Below, piece after piece: positions 51,291-62,233 of a stretch of 64,000 nucleotides of DNA. The first letter of the stretch is position 1. Each line of letters starts with the position of its first letter. Source of the stretch: Vicugna pacos (taxonomy: Eukaryota > Chordata > Mammalia > Artiodactyla > Camelidae). The notes beneath the pieces are model-generated. The model saw only the letters and a list, made by a program, of their open reading frames with translations. It ran no database searches and was not told where the DNA came from. The translations under genes were made by a program, and so were the position numbers. The stretch is taken from the NCBI RefSeq assembly GCF_048564905.1, contig NC_133006.1, forward strand, positions 16,514,501 to 16,578,500, written 5' to 3'.

Positions 51291-54200
51291 CTGTGGGTCA
51301 GGGAGACAAAGGCACAGGGAAGGAGAGAGAACGATGAATTCTTGCTCGAGGACTAGCCTGGTGTAGGTCGCTCTCCAAAATCAGTACCTTGGAGGCACAT
51401 TCACTCTTACTATTAAGACAGGCCTTGCCTACACTAACAGCAGTGACAGAAAGGCACAAAAGAATCCAAAAGGGTTTGTCTAAAGAAGAGAGAATTTGGG
51501 GTGAGGTGTGCACCCTGGACACCCTATTAGGATGGGTCCCCGAACACTCCGCCATCATTCTCAGCACGCAGCACACTCCCACATTTCTGAATCTGACTCT
51601 TTACTCTGGCTGTACATTAGAATCCCCTTGAGGACTCTACAAATGTCCGTGCCAGGGCCCCACACCAAACCAGTGAAATCAGAACATCTGGAGGGGGCCA
51701 GGCATCAGCATTTTAAAACTCGCCACATGATTCTAGTATGTGGCCAGGTGTGAGGAGCAGTGTTCAAATAGTAATTGTCCAAAGCGGCAAATGTGAAAAT
51801 GCTCAAGACAGAGCAAGACAAAGATGTTGCAGAAGGTTTCATGCTTTCATTTCTCCTGCTCGTCACTCATGTATACTGCTTCTTAGGCATGGGATGGCCT
51901 AAACCTTGCAGTCCCAGGCTCTCCTGATGACTTTCTCAGGTCTGTCTTTTCCCTCAGGTGAAAGTGTTGTCACGTAAGTGATCAAGAATGTTTATCTTTG
52001 AGGCCAGACTACCTAAGGATACCTTCAAAGGAGTTAGCGTGTGTATAGTACTGAGTCGTTTCAAAATCATAAAAGACTTGGCCTCTCTTCTCCAGATGCT
52101 TATTACCTAGCAGCTACATTCTGTCTGGACAGAGAAGATGTAAATAAGACAGCTGAGAACAGTTGTAGACTACTAAAAATAAAGATGTAGAGTGCAGGAC
52201 ACATGATGGAGGCTCTTGAAAGTTTAGCCTTGATTCAGGAGGCAGTAGAGAATTGTTACAGGTTCCTGAGTAAAGAAGGGTATAATGAAGGTCCACGGCA
52301 GAGTGCTGTGATGGCTTTAGGCAGATAGAGTGAAGCTGGGGAAAGCCTGAAATTTAGGCTTTTCCCTTGGTGTCCTAGGACACCAGACTTGGTGATGAAT
52401 ATATCCAGTGGCTTTAAGGGGAGATGGACGATTAGGAAATGAAAGCAGTAGAAAAAGGCCAGGTGTTTTGAAAAATTTAGTAGTAATAAGGTGAGAAAAA
52501 AAGGAGAGAGGCTAGAGAGAGCATCAGAGCTGAACACTGTTTTTCTCTTTATGAGTATGTGCTTGTTTTTCTAAAATAAGGAAGATTTGTGCCAAGAGGC
52601 CAAAGAGAATGAAGAGGCTATGACGGGAGAGATTGAAAAGGTCAGAAGGAGAGGCTGAATGTTTTCTTTTAAAAATGTAATCATCCCTGTGGTTGCCCCA
52701 GAAGGTGCCCTGTGGTAACCAGTAACTGTGCTCTTGCTTCCTTACACCCCTTCCCTTCCCCCAGGGAGGTCACCCAACTCTTTGGGCTGCAGGGGGATCC
52801 CTGGTATCCCAGGGCCTTGGCTTCTTAGGTATAAGCAGCAGGTGCCAAAGCGCTGAGTAAACTTGAGCTGTTTCCCTGCAGTCCTCCCCTCCCGCATCAC
52901 CAGATTTTCTCTACCCAGATTCCTGTGTCCCTTGCTGTCAGATTAAGGTTCCACTGCGGAGATGGATGTGTTTGGGGACCCAGCCCTGGGATTCCTTCAG
53001 GGACTATATTTAGCTCTCAAAGTCCCTCTGTCCCTGGTTGGATGTGTTTATTGTTTACTTAACATTTGGGGAGAATGGCTGGCCTGATGAGTACCCTCTC
53101 CTCTTTTGATCCCTGCAGGGAACTCACACTGAGCTCTCTCCACTTAAACTCACCTCACCAGACCACTTGAGAGCGCTGGCCAGTTGCTAAATGATATCTT
53201 TACTTCCTGGACTGTTTTTTTTTCCCCCACTACGGAGACATACAGAGCTTATTTACCCTTCTTGCTGAAACCGTTTTTTGCTCTTCGAGGCCTTTTGCCA
53301 GACCACCCCCCTCCTTGGGCATGCTCAGAGACTGAGCTTGCTTGGCTTTGCAGTGGGATCCTTGGTCTTCTAGGAGCATAAAAGTTGAATGAGGCCCTTT
53401 GGGGCTCCCACAGACTGAAACAGCCAGGCCCTGGAGGGGCACCAGGAGAACAGGGGTGGTAGAGGTCTGAAATTTCTCCAGAGAGCTAGACAGCATGGCC
53501 ATCTTAGGTGATATTGTAGAATCACAAAATATGTCAACACTATTATGCCCACTAGTGGAAGGAAGGAAATAGTGACAGTGATTTTGTAGATAATCACAAA
53601 CATATTTTATTTTTCTGGTGGCATGGTATGCCTGAGTACTGTGGTTACTTATAGCCCTTTACACTCAACCCCAGAAGATATTTTACTGCTAAAGTAGTGT
53701 GTGGGTGTGTGTTGGAGTGGTGGGTAGGAGAGAGATGCTGTTGGTAGTCTTCATCTGGACTCAGTCACCTCTTCAGGCACAGAAACCAACAGCATGATTC
53801 CTACCCGCTCCCAGCACCTCTTTAAGCACCACTTCCTCATACTTTCTGCAAACAAACATTCACACTTCATCTGCTTAGACCCAGGTTTCTGGGCATTGCA
53901 ATTCTCTAGGCAGGAAACCGAGAGTCCTCACGGTGGGGACGATTGTCAGCTTGATGAGAAAGGATGTGAGTTGATGTAATATATATATTTTTCTCACTTT
54001 CACAGTGAAAGGAAGCAACCTGGAGGGCAGTGAAAACTACTTGGAGATTAAACATTTGCTACAAAATAATCCATAGAGTGGAAAATCTACTCACAGGTGA
54101 TTGAGTGTTGACTTGTTTCCGCTTTGCTCACCGAGACCTTTTGTGACCTGCTCGAAAGTGGCAGAATTGCCAGTTTTGGTTTCCTTTTCCATTTGTCAGA

Positions 54201-57200
54201 CTACTTTTCAAAGTGGATGCTGAGGAGTGGGCATAGAAGGAGTGGAGAGAAGCAGAGAGTTCTAACAGCCTGACTTGCTAGAGCTAAGGAGGGTTTTGAT
54301 GGGCTACTGGCTCCTGATTGGCAGTTCTGGATGCGATTCTGCCTGTGGCAAGCCCCGAGGCCACCCTGCTTCCCTGGGAATTACCATCTGTGCACGTGAG
54401 ATTTGACCTTCCCCCAACCCTCAGTGGAGGCCAGGGTGGCCAGAGTCAGTGGCACAAACCTTCTCAGCACCCTTGAGTCTAGTGAGCATTAAGAATGGTG
54501 TCAGAGGCCCCTCACTCCTTGCCCAGCCCTTCCCCTCTGAACCCTCACTGTTCCTCACGTGGGTGGAGTAAACTACTGGCGGCTAAAGAAGTGGTTGAAA
54601 GGAGAGTCACTGCCTGTGCGATTCATCTCTGTTCCAGAATAACCCCTTTGATAGCAGGTTCAGCTTTATGTAAAATCACACACAACATAACTAGAGAGAG
54701 ACACAGCAAGGGGTGCTGCCAGGCAGAGCTGCAGTCACTCATCACTGGGATGGAGAGATGGAGAGATAGCCTCTTCCGGTGCTCCAGAGCTTCCCTGAAG
54801 CATGCTGAGTTCAGAGGCAGGTGCGAACCAGTGGAATTCTCCTCTGAGCCTAGTGCTGCTGGATCTTCATATATCCTGAACTTCTCTCCTCAAGAGGCCC
54901 TCCCCCAATTAATTCCTTCTTCAAATGCCTGTCAGAGAGCCTACCACACACTAGGTGCTCAATCAGTTGTTCACTTATTTATTCAACAAATATTTATTTA
55001 GTATCAGTTAAGAGCTGGTTACTATTCTTGGTGCTGTTCTTCAGGGAGAAAGCAGCTAAAAGGCAGAGTCCCTGTCCTCATGGAGGTTAAATACTTGTAG
55101 GGGGAACGGGCAGCAAATAAATGACTCCTATTCAGAAAATATTTGTTGCATATGACAAGACTTCTCTTTATGGTTTTTTCGATGCAGCTTAGTGATTTGG
55201 ATCGGACAGTCTTGGCGTTCACACCCTACTCCATCTGCTAGCTCTGGGCAAATTATTACTCCCTCTGAGGCTTGGTTTCCTCATCGGAAAGATAGGTTGA
55301 GTAATCCAACCTCTCAGATTTTGAACAATGCTTGACACTTGAGAAATTAAACCTAGAACTGATGGGTGATGCCTTCTCTGGACCCCAAATCTTACCCCTC
55401 AAGCACTCCTAAACCTGATCCCTCCTCTGCTCTCCCGTTCATGTTCAGAGGGTTCTCTCTTTCAGTGGTGTGCTGGTTTAACACCCAGCTTGCTGAAAGG
55501 AAGGAAGGAAGGAAGAGAGAGAGAGAGAAAGAAAGAAAAAGGAAGGAAGAAAGGAAAGAAAGGAAGAAGGAAGGAAGGAAGGAAGGAAGGAAGGAAGGAA
55601 GGAAGGAAGGAAGGAAGGAAAGAAAGAACCCTGATTTCTAACGTTTGCTGATTTCTGTAAACACCCCCATTGTGGAGATTTCAAGAAACCAGCATAAAGT
55701 CACTGAACACAGTTGGTAAGAAATGCACCCAAACAACTCAGCCAACTTGAGCAGGCCTGGGCACACCACAGTTATAGACCTTTCTCGAGCAATTTCCACC
55801 CCATTATTTTTAGTGTTCTGAGGTCTGCTTTCTATCCCGACTGCCCTATTCAAACCAGAATCACAACAAGCAGACATCTCTCTCCTTATTCCTCACCTCA
55901 GACTGTTTCCTGAAAAGCCACCTGCTATTCTAGTTTGGGGCCAGAATCGAAGGGGCAGTGTTGCTAGACCCACCCCTGTGGGAGTCCTGGCTCTGCTGGC
56001 TCTTTTGACGCCAGGGCACCTGGAGAGTGAAGGAGAGGGATGGTGTTCCCTCATCCTGCCCCGGCACAGACACAGCCGCACCTCTGCGCTATTTTAAGCA
56101 GTCTGTTTACCCGGAGGGGCCCAGGAGACCAATCTCCACAGCTGTTCCCTGTGGCCGGGAAATACTCAGGGCTCCACTTCCCTCTTGAACTGTTCTCAGA
56201 GCACTGGAAAGTGGCCCCACTTTCTGCCTCCTTTTCTGAGCCTTGGGTCAGGGAAGCCACTGAGCCTCACAACTTTGCAGATGGAGACAGGCAGAGCTCT
56301 GTTTCAGAAATCGGGGACCCAGCATGAGGAAGAGACCAGTGGTAAGGACGCTTGGCTAGAGTCAGAAGACCTGCCACTTACTGGTTCTGTGCTCTTGGAC
56401 CAGTCGCTCCATTTCCCTGACTCTCAGTTCCCCATCTGTGGAGTGGGGATGACAGGGCACCCCTCCTCGCCTTGTGCTGAGGCTTGAAGTAGCTCAGGTG
56501 TGTGTGTGCCGGGACTATAAAGCCCCAGACAAGTGGAAGTGACATCAGGGGATTTAATCTTTCAAAACCCACCACCCTGAGACCGCAAAGCATGTTCAGC
56601 TCAACAGATATACTCTAATTCTGTTCTGGACTTACCCCACCCCTGTGCTGGGAAGATCGCAGCACTGCGCAAAGTGGGTGTGCATGTGCCTGTGTGTGTG
56701 CGACCAAGGGCAGCAGGGACCAGCATGCTTAGCTCTTAGGAAAAGGATCTCCTTGCATAGAGAGGAGGACACTGGAATCAAGGACTCTCCTGGCCTGGTG
56801 GCCCTAGGCCCTCCCTGCATCTAAATTAATCTGTGTCCCATTGGTCCCTTAATCCTGGGATGAGGGTGACATTACTTGGTTGGGCATGGGCAAATGCAAG
56901 TTCAAGGGCTGAACTCTTGCCTCAGGAACTAAGATGCCTTTCCCTCAGGTTCTCTTAGAAACCGGAACATATCTGAGTTGGAAGGGATCTTCGGGATCAA
57001 CTAGTGTAACTTCCTCATGTTATGAATGAAAAAACTGCAGCCGGGGCTAGAAATTCACTTTCCCAGCTTCAAACAGCAAGTCCAAATTGCCTCCCAGGCC
57101 TCCTTCTGCCCCTTGAAGTCATCATGCCCCTGTTCTTCCTGAAATTTCTCTTAGTGTAGCCCCGCTTCTGCCTGTGGGCATTGCTGGAGACTCCCAGGAA

Positions 57201-58197
57201 GGAATCCTCAGGCCCCACATATTCCCTTCTTATTCTTTGTTTAGGAACTTGCCCGAATCTTCTGCTAAAGGGACAGAGAGGGAAAAGGAAAAAGACAGCT
57301 TTTTTTCCTTCCTGGAAATGGCCTGATCTGGACAAGACAGGGGACCCTCTGTGCAGCCCCCTTTTGGAGCCTTGAGACTCTTTGCTCTGGGTCCTGGTTC
57401 CTCCGGGTTATGGCTGAGGGCTTTGGAACTCCTCCTCTGCCTGGGAGCTGTGGGGCCTAGCCTGTGCTACCCGGCCTGTAACGTCTCTGCTTCCCTGGAG
57501 GCAGATGTGCATAGTCCCTGGGGAGACTTAGAAAAGATTCAGCAAGGGAGAAAACCTCTTCTCACCCTGGCTTGGGAAAGGATGAATCTGTCTTTCCTGT
57601 CTTAGGATCTTCTACCCCAGAGAGAAGCTCTAAAGAAAGAGAAACATACAGGTAGAGGAGAGACCCACTCAGAAGCAGAGAGAGAAGCTGAGGGAAGAGG
57701 TACTTTGGGGCCACACTGACATGTGCCAGTGGCATCCGGTGTTCTGACCAAATTCCCTGGAACTATACAACATCTACTTAGAGAGGCAGCTGATGGACGC
57801 CCCCAAACCATGAAACCTCAGGGGTGATTTCCTTCTCTGGGCCCTCACCTCCACGGAGCTCCTCCTACCTCCCCTGTTAGAGGGTCCAAGGTGTCACTTA
57901 GAAGCAAGAGAGGTTTGCTGCTGGGTCCCCTGCAGCCCCCGCTGCGCACTCTCACACTGCAGGACGGAGACCCTGACCCCTCCGATTATCGTCCTCAGTG
58001 CCCCCAGCCTGTCCCCAGCCGGTGCTCTTCTAGGGAGGAGGAGCCCAGCCCACACCGGGCTCTCACCCTGTGACGATCTCAAAGGGCGGCAGCTCAATCA
58101 GCTCCTTCAGCTTCTCGGGGTCCTCCAGGTTCTCCAGATCCTCACCATTCTGGGAGGCAGGCGCCGCGGCCGCAGCAGCCTCTTCTTTCTGGGCCAT
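50747..58197 (-). CDS. APOBEC2: APOBEC2, muscle-enriched member of the AID/APOBEC family
   Basis: Two coding exons, 58067-58197 and 50747-51290, give 224 codons, the human length. The N-terminus (about 1-40) is acidic and low-complexity (MAQKEEAAAAAAPASQNGED). The rest is one cytidine-deaminase fold with the zinc motif intact: H98-A-E100 (in HAAAHAEEAFF) and P127-C128-A-A-C131 (SSSPCAACADR). APOBEC2 is expressed in heart and skeletal muscle and affects muscle development; robust deaminase activity has not been shown for the family member, so the name should not be read as proof of editing. The C-terminus, LYYEEKLADILK, matches human. Remembered differences are mild (for example A49V in the LPVNFF stretch). 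The start is fixed by length and by a TATA-like box about 170 bases upstream. Confidence 0.97.
51590..51750. mobile_element. MER5A DNA transposon
   Basis: 'ggctgtacattagaatcccc' and 'ggccaggcatcagcatttta' are near-consensus MER5A arms. Confidence 0.7.
53004..53013 (+). promoter_or_regulatory. MEF2 consensus site in APOBEC2 intron 1
   Basis: CTATATTTAG matches YTAWWWWTAR exactly. An E-box CAGGTG lies 160 bases away at 52,839-52,844. Confidence 0.4.
54940..55150 (-). repeat. L2 LINE 3' fragment
   Basis: 'cactaggtgctcaatcagtt', 'ttcaacaaatatttatttag' and 'gtccctgtcctcatggaggt' are the reverse of the L2 3' tail. Confidence 0.6.
55497..55630. repeat. (GGAA)n-rich microsatellite
   Basis: A 130-bp purine tract, mixed GGAA, GAAA and GA units with about 15 perfect GGAA units at 55,570-55,620. 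Strand-specific frames through it are Lys/Arg/Glu-rich artefacts. Confidence 0.95.
56325..56500. repeat. MIR SINE
   Basis: 'acttggctagagtcagaaga'-like sequence, 'tgccacttactggttctgtg' and 'ccccatctgtggagtgggga' follow the MIR core. Confidence 0.65.
58067..58197 (-). CDS. APOBEC2: APOBEC2 first coding exon (residues 1-44)
   Basis: It encodes MAQKEEAAAAAAPASQNGED and then PEKLKELIELPPFEIVTG. The donor is GG|GTGAGAG. The six-Ala run replaces the more mixed human AVATEA. Confidence 0.96.
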
Positions 58198-58362
58198 GGA
58201 GGGGCTGTGGCTCAGGAGTTGCTGAGAGGGAGGGAGGCGGCGGTCTGGGCCAAGGTCTGGCAGCAGAGTCCCAAGCAGCTGTCAGCAGCTAAGTCTGCCT
58301 GGAGGGTGACAGAAAGAGCACAGGGCAGGCAGGCGGAGTGCGCTTACCCCCTGGGCCGCAGG

Positions 58363-58370
58363 CTTTATAA
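58363..58370 (-). promoter_or_regulatory. APOBEC2: TATA-like box of APOBEC2
   Basis: The minus strand reads TTATAAAG, placing a start near 58,335 and a 5' UTR of about 140 bases. A CAGCTG E-box is at 58,276-58,281 and a CAGGTG at 58,502-58,507, in keeping with a muscle promoter. Confidence 0.6.
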
Positions 58371-58984
58371 GCAGAGGCCCCTCCCCCAGGCCCTCTCCCT
58401 CTATCTTTTTTTAATTGAGTGACTGTGGATGCCAGGATGGGGGGAATGGAAAATCTGGCCATCAGGATCCCCTATTTATCAGTAGCAAGACAGGAAGCTG
58501 GCAGGTGGGGATGGCTTGGCCCTCTCACCGCACCCCGCACCGGTTCACACATGTCTTCATATCTCTTCCTTCTCCTCCGCCCTCACTTTCTATCCCTCAC
58601 CTTTGTTTCCCACCAGACTTTCCCAGCATCCTGGTGGGATCATGGAAGGGCCCCAGGGTGGATATCCTGAGATTTTGGAGGAAAGCTCTCTCAGAAGTTT
58701 AAGCAGGAAAAGGCTTGTGCAGAATGGGGCAGTTGCAAAGAGAGCCGAGCCCATTTGGTTGAGGAGATTTGGGTTTAGGAAAGGAGGGTCCTGAGACAGG
58801 GCAGAGAAGTACTGCCAATTGGGAAAGAAACTGTGAGTTGTTACTTAAAGGGAGTGGATGCTGCTTCCGGTTATGGGCACATAAGGCAGTGTCAAATCCA
58901 CTGGGAGCCTCCAGGAGTAACAATACTGAGATTTATTAAATTGGGAGTTTTGAAAATAGGCCAGGCAATGATGTTAGTGTTTTA

Positions 58985-59140
58985 CATGTGAAATTGGACT
59001 TAATGCTCTCCACAGCCCTGGCAGGCAATGCGGATTATCCCCGTGTTACACATGAGGAAACTGAGACTCACGGAAAGGTTAAGGGCCATGCTTATGGTCA
59101 TCAGCCCGCAGCAGAGGCAGGGTTAAAACCCAGGCCATTT
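58985..59140. repeat. MIR SINE
   Basis: 'cacatgaggaaactgagact' and 'agcagaggcagggttaaaac' are near-consensus MIR phrases. Confidence 0.7.
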
Positions 59141-59184
59141 GACACCAGAGGCCAAACATTCAACCGCCATGCATGTTCCTTCCC

Positions 59185-59800
59185 AATTGGTCCTTTATTC
59201 ATTCAATAAATACTTATTGAGCATCTACTCTATGCCAGGTGTTGTTTCAGGTACTGGGGATATGGCAAAGAACAAAACAAAGTCTTGCCTCACAGGGCTT
59301 GAGGGGTTTGGACAAGTAGTATATATGGTCTATTTGGTGGTACTAAAGAGAAAAGTCAGGGAGGGGAAACACAGTGACATGTTTTTATAGGATGGTCAGA
59401 GAAGAACTTTGAAAAGAAGGCAATTGAGGAAAGATCTGAAGAAGGTAAGGGAAATAATCATATGGATATCTAAGGGGAACATGTTCCAAGGAGGAGAAGA
59501 GCAGGTGCAAAGATCCTGAGGTGGATGTATTTGAGGAACAAGTAAGGACATCAGTGTGGCTTGAGAGTCCTAGGAGATTAGGCCAGAGAGATAAATGAGG
59601 AATAAATAGCTGGGGCCTTAGGCTGTTGTAAGGGCCTTGGCTTTTTCTCTAAGTGAGATGGGAAGTCATTGTCTTTGAACAGGTGAGATGTGTGGTCTGA
59701 TATATTTTTATAAGATCACCCAGGCTGCTTTGTTGAGAATAGAGAAAAGGTGAGAAAGAGCAGAAGTCAAGGGACCAGCTATAAGCCTATCAACACTAAT
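59185..59800 (-). repeat. L2 LINE fragment (3' region)
   Basis: 'attcaataaatacttattga', 'ggtgcaaagatcctgaggtg' and 'agtgagatgggaagtcattg' give the L2 3' UTR and ORF2 end in reverse, better preserved than the copy at 18.3-19.1 kb. Confidence 0.65.
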
Positions 59801-60484
59801 GAGAGATGACCGGGGCCCTTAGAATAATCCCTGAGCTGCAACAGCACAGGGAGGGAGCTGGATGATTTTTGCACTTCACATGATGTGTGCCTAGCTGGGG
59901 CCAAGGGTTTTCATGTTTGGGGCAATGCAAACACTCTAGTACATTCTCAGGGCAACAGAAGGATGGGATCTGGGTCACCTAGAGTTTGAAAACGAGGAAC
60001 CTGAGAAAAAGGGGGAACCAGTCTGAACATAGCTCCCAGTCGGGTTGGGTGGTGGGGATGAGGAGGCAGGGGACCCTTTCCATGGTCTGACTAGAGAATA
60101 GGAGTCAGGATAGTTCGGAGGATTGGAGGCTCTCTCTTCCAGAGAGCTCTCAGCAGCATGGCCCCTTGTGAGCGAGATGTCCAGGTGTTCTGGTTTGCCC
60201 AGGACCGTCCCAGTTTATATCTGTTTTCCAGGCATAATTGCTACGAACGCCCCTTTCTCTCCCCAAGTGACCCAGTGTAGAACAATCAACTACATATACG
60301 GTCAACCTACCTATTAGGCTTATTATTAAAAGCATCCTATCCAGAGGTAATTTTTTTCAGGTATTTTTCCCAAGGGTGTAAGGCACAGGGTTGCGGTAGT
60401 AGTGCTTGTGTACACAAAGTAAAGGCAATGATAGCTTATAAATAGCCAACACACAGACACACAACATTTAAATGCAGAGAGTTT

Positions 60485-60620
60485 ACTTCATTCTTTTATT
60501 TGATCAGCATTTATCGAGGGCTTCTATGTGCCAGGCACTACTGTGGTAAACACCTAGGAGACAGAGGTAAATAAGGTGCTGCCTCACCAGGAACAGCTCC
60601 CAGTCTTTATAGCATCTGAG
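60485..60620 (-). repeat. L2 LINE tail fragment
   Basis: 'atcagcatttatcgagggct' and 'tatgtgccaggcactactgt' fit the reversed L2 tail. Confidence 0.55.
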
Positions 60621-60671
60621 GGTGTTCAGGCACGCATGATCGCCTGTGGTCCTCACACCAGTCTCACTCGG

Positions 60672-60699
60672 TTGTGTGTGTGTGTGTGTGTGTGTGTGT
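60672..60699. repeat. (TG)n microsatellite
   Basis: About 13 uninterrupted TG units. Confidence 0.95.
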
Positions 60700-61869
60700 A
60701 TTATTGGCTTCATTTTACAGGTTAGGGACCCTGCAGCTCAGAAAGTTGAAGTGATTTGTATAAGGTCACACAAGGATTTAAGTCCGGGTCTTCTGAGCCT
60801 ACATTTTTATTTCTAGGGCTGCACCCAGCAAGCTCTGATGGCTGCATCTCTAAAGCATTATGTCCCACTTGTGGTTGCAGCTGCTGTGATGTTCTTGGAT
60901 CTATGAAGGAAGAGTGTGAAATGTCTTGCAAGGAGGAAAGTAGGGAGGAGGAATCCTTTCCCCTGTTGGAAAGACTTCCTTCTTGAGAGTAGCTTCCTGT
61001 ATTTTGGCTGCTGTGTGTAACCCTGGATTGGGAGGGGAAAAAAATCCATGTTCATATCCCCATCTCAGCCTTTGATTCACTGTGTGATCTTGGCCAACTC
61101 ACTTAGCATCTCTGGGCCTCAGTGGTTCCTGCCTGTGACGCAGGCTGAGTTATTACTCTCTATTCCAGGATGGTCAAAAAGATGAAACTGAGGAAGCAGG
61201 ACTGTCTCCCAAAGACTTGCAGGGTGGAAGAGTGTAGAAGAAATGATCCGACTCTGGGTGATGTTGGGAGATGGTGCAGAGCTGGTCCCCAAGCTGGTCC
61301 TCTCTGAAGAGGTGACCCCTCGCTCCTACCACATCTACCTACAACTTTACCTTTGACACTTGGGAGAGTGTCCTGACCCTTCCTGGACTGACGACTGACA
61401 GCTTCCTTTTCCACTACTGCTTTCCAGCCCCTCCTCCCCGCTTCCCTGGAGGGCCTCTGACTTGCTCTGGCTATTTATGGCACCTCCTGGGGGCCCGAAT
61501 TCCTGCCTGGTCCCTGGCTCTCCTTTCCAAGTCTGACCAGTTTTCCCCGCTGGCCCCAGAGTGCAGCAGCTAATCTGGGGGATCAGGTGCCAGGAGCTGG
61601 ACTCCTCCTCCTGCAGCTGCCACCATACTCTTTTTAGTACAGGCGTTCCCCACCCCCTGCGTTAACACTGCTGGGTAAGTTTATATCAGTACGCCCCTTC
61701 TGCAGAGGAGGAAACTGGGAAATAAGGTATCTACTTATTTCAGTGGGGTCAGTGGGTGCTGGGATTTGAACGCAAGTCTGTCAGCCTCCAAGTTACATGC
61801 TTTTCCCATTGTGTTATGCTGCCTGGAATTCAGTAACAGTGAGAGCTGACACCAGCTCAACCCCTACTC

Positions 61870-62045
61870 AGGGATTGACACTGCTCTGAGCAGGTTACAT
61901 AAATTAATTCATTCACTCCTCATCAGAATGTTGGGGTAGGTATTATTATTATACTCATTTTATTGGTGAGGAAATTGAGATCAGAGAGGTTTAGTGACTT
62001 GCTCAAGGTCACCCAACTAGTGAGAGTAGAACTGTGTGTCCTTAG
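61870..62045. repeat. MIR SINE
   Basis: 'gtgaggaaattgagatcaga' and 'gacttgctcaaggtcaccca' are near-consensus. Confidence 0.75.
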
Positions 62046-62183
62046 AGTCTTAACTCCTGCACCATTCAGTCCCTACTGCTTCCAGGACCCCTGAGGCTAG
62101 GCTCTCAGGGAGGAGGGCAAGAAGGGGACTAGGAGAGAGGGAGTTCTTGCAGGGAGATTGGGCTCTGGAAGCAGTTGATATAT

Positions 62184-62184
<1 letters not shown>

Positions 62185-62230
<46 letters not shown>
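62185..62230. repeat. (TG)n microsatellite, longest in window
   Basis: About 23 uninterrupted TG units, likely polymorphic. Confidence 0.95.

Positions 62231-62233
<3 letters not shown>

Larger units (their letters stand above)
51291..58066 (-). other. APOBEC2 intron 1 (6.8 kb)
   Basis: MER5A at 51,590-51,750, an L2 fragment at 54,940-55,150, MIRs at 55,190-55,330, 56,325-56,500 and about 56,960-57,110, and a GGAA microsatellite at 55,497-55,630. A candidate muscle element lies at 52,830-53,020. The 53-58 kb part is GC-richer and throws up many chance open frames; none resembles a known protein. Confidence 0.55.

Noticed and set aside
55366-55684. Lys/Arg/Glu-rich and Ser/Leu/Phe-rich open frames
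   Set aside because: They are translations of the GGAA microsatellite on its two strands.
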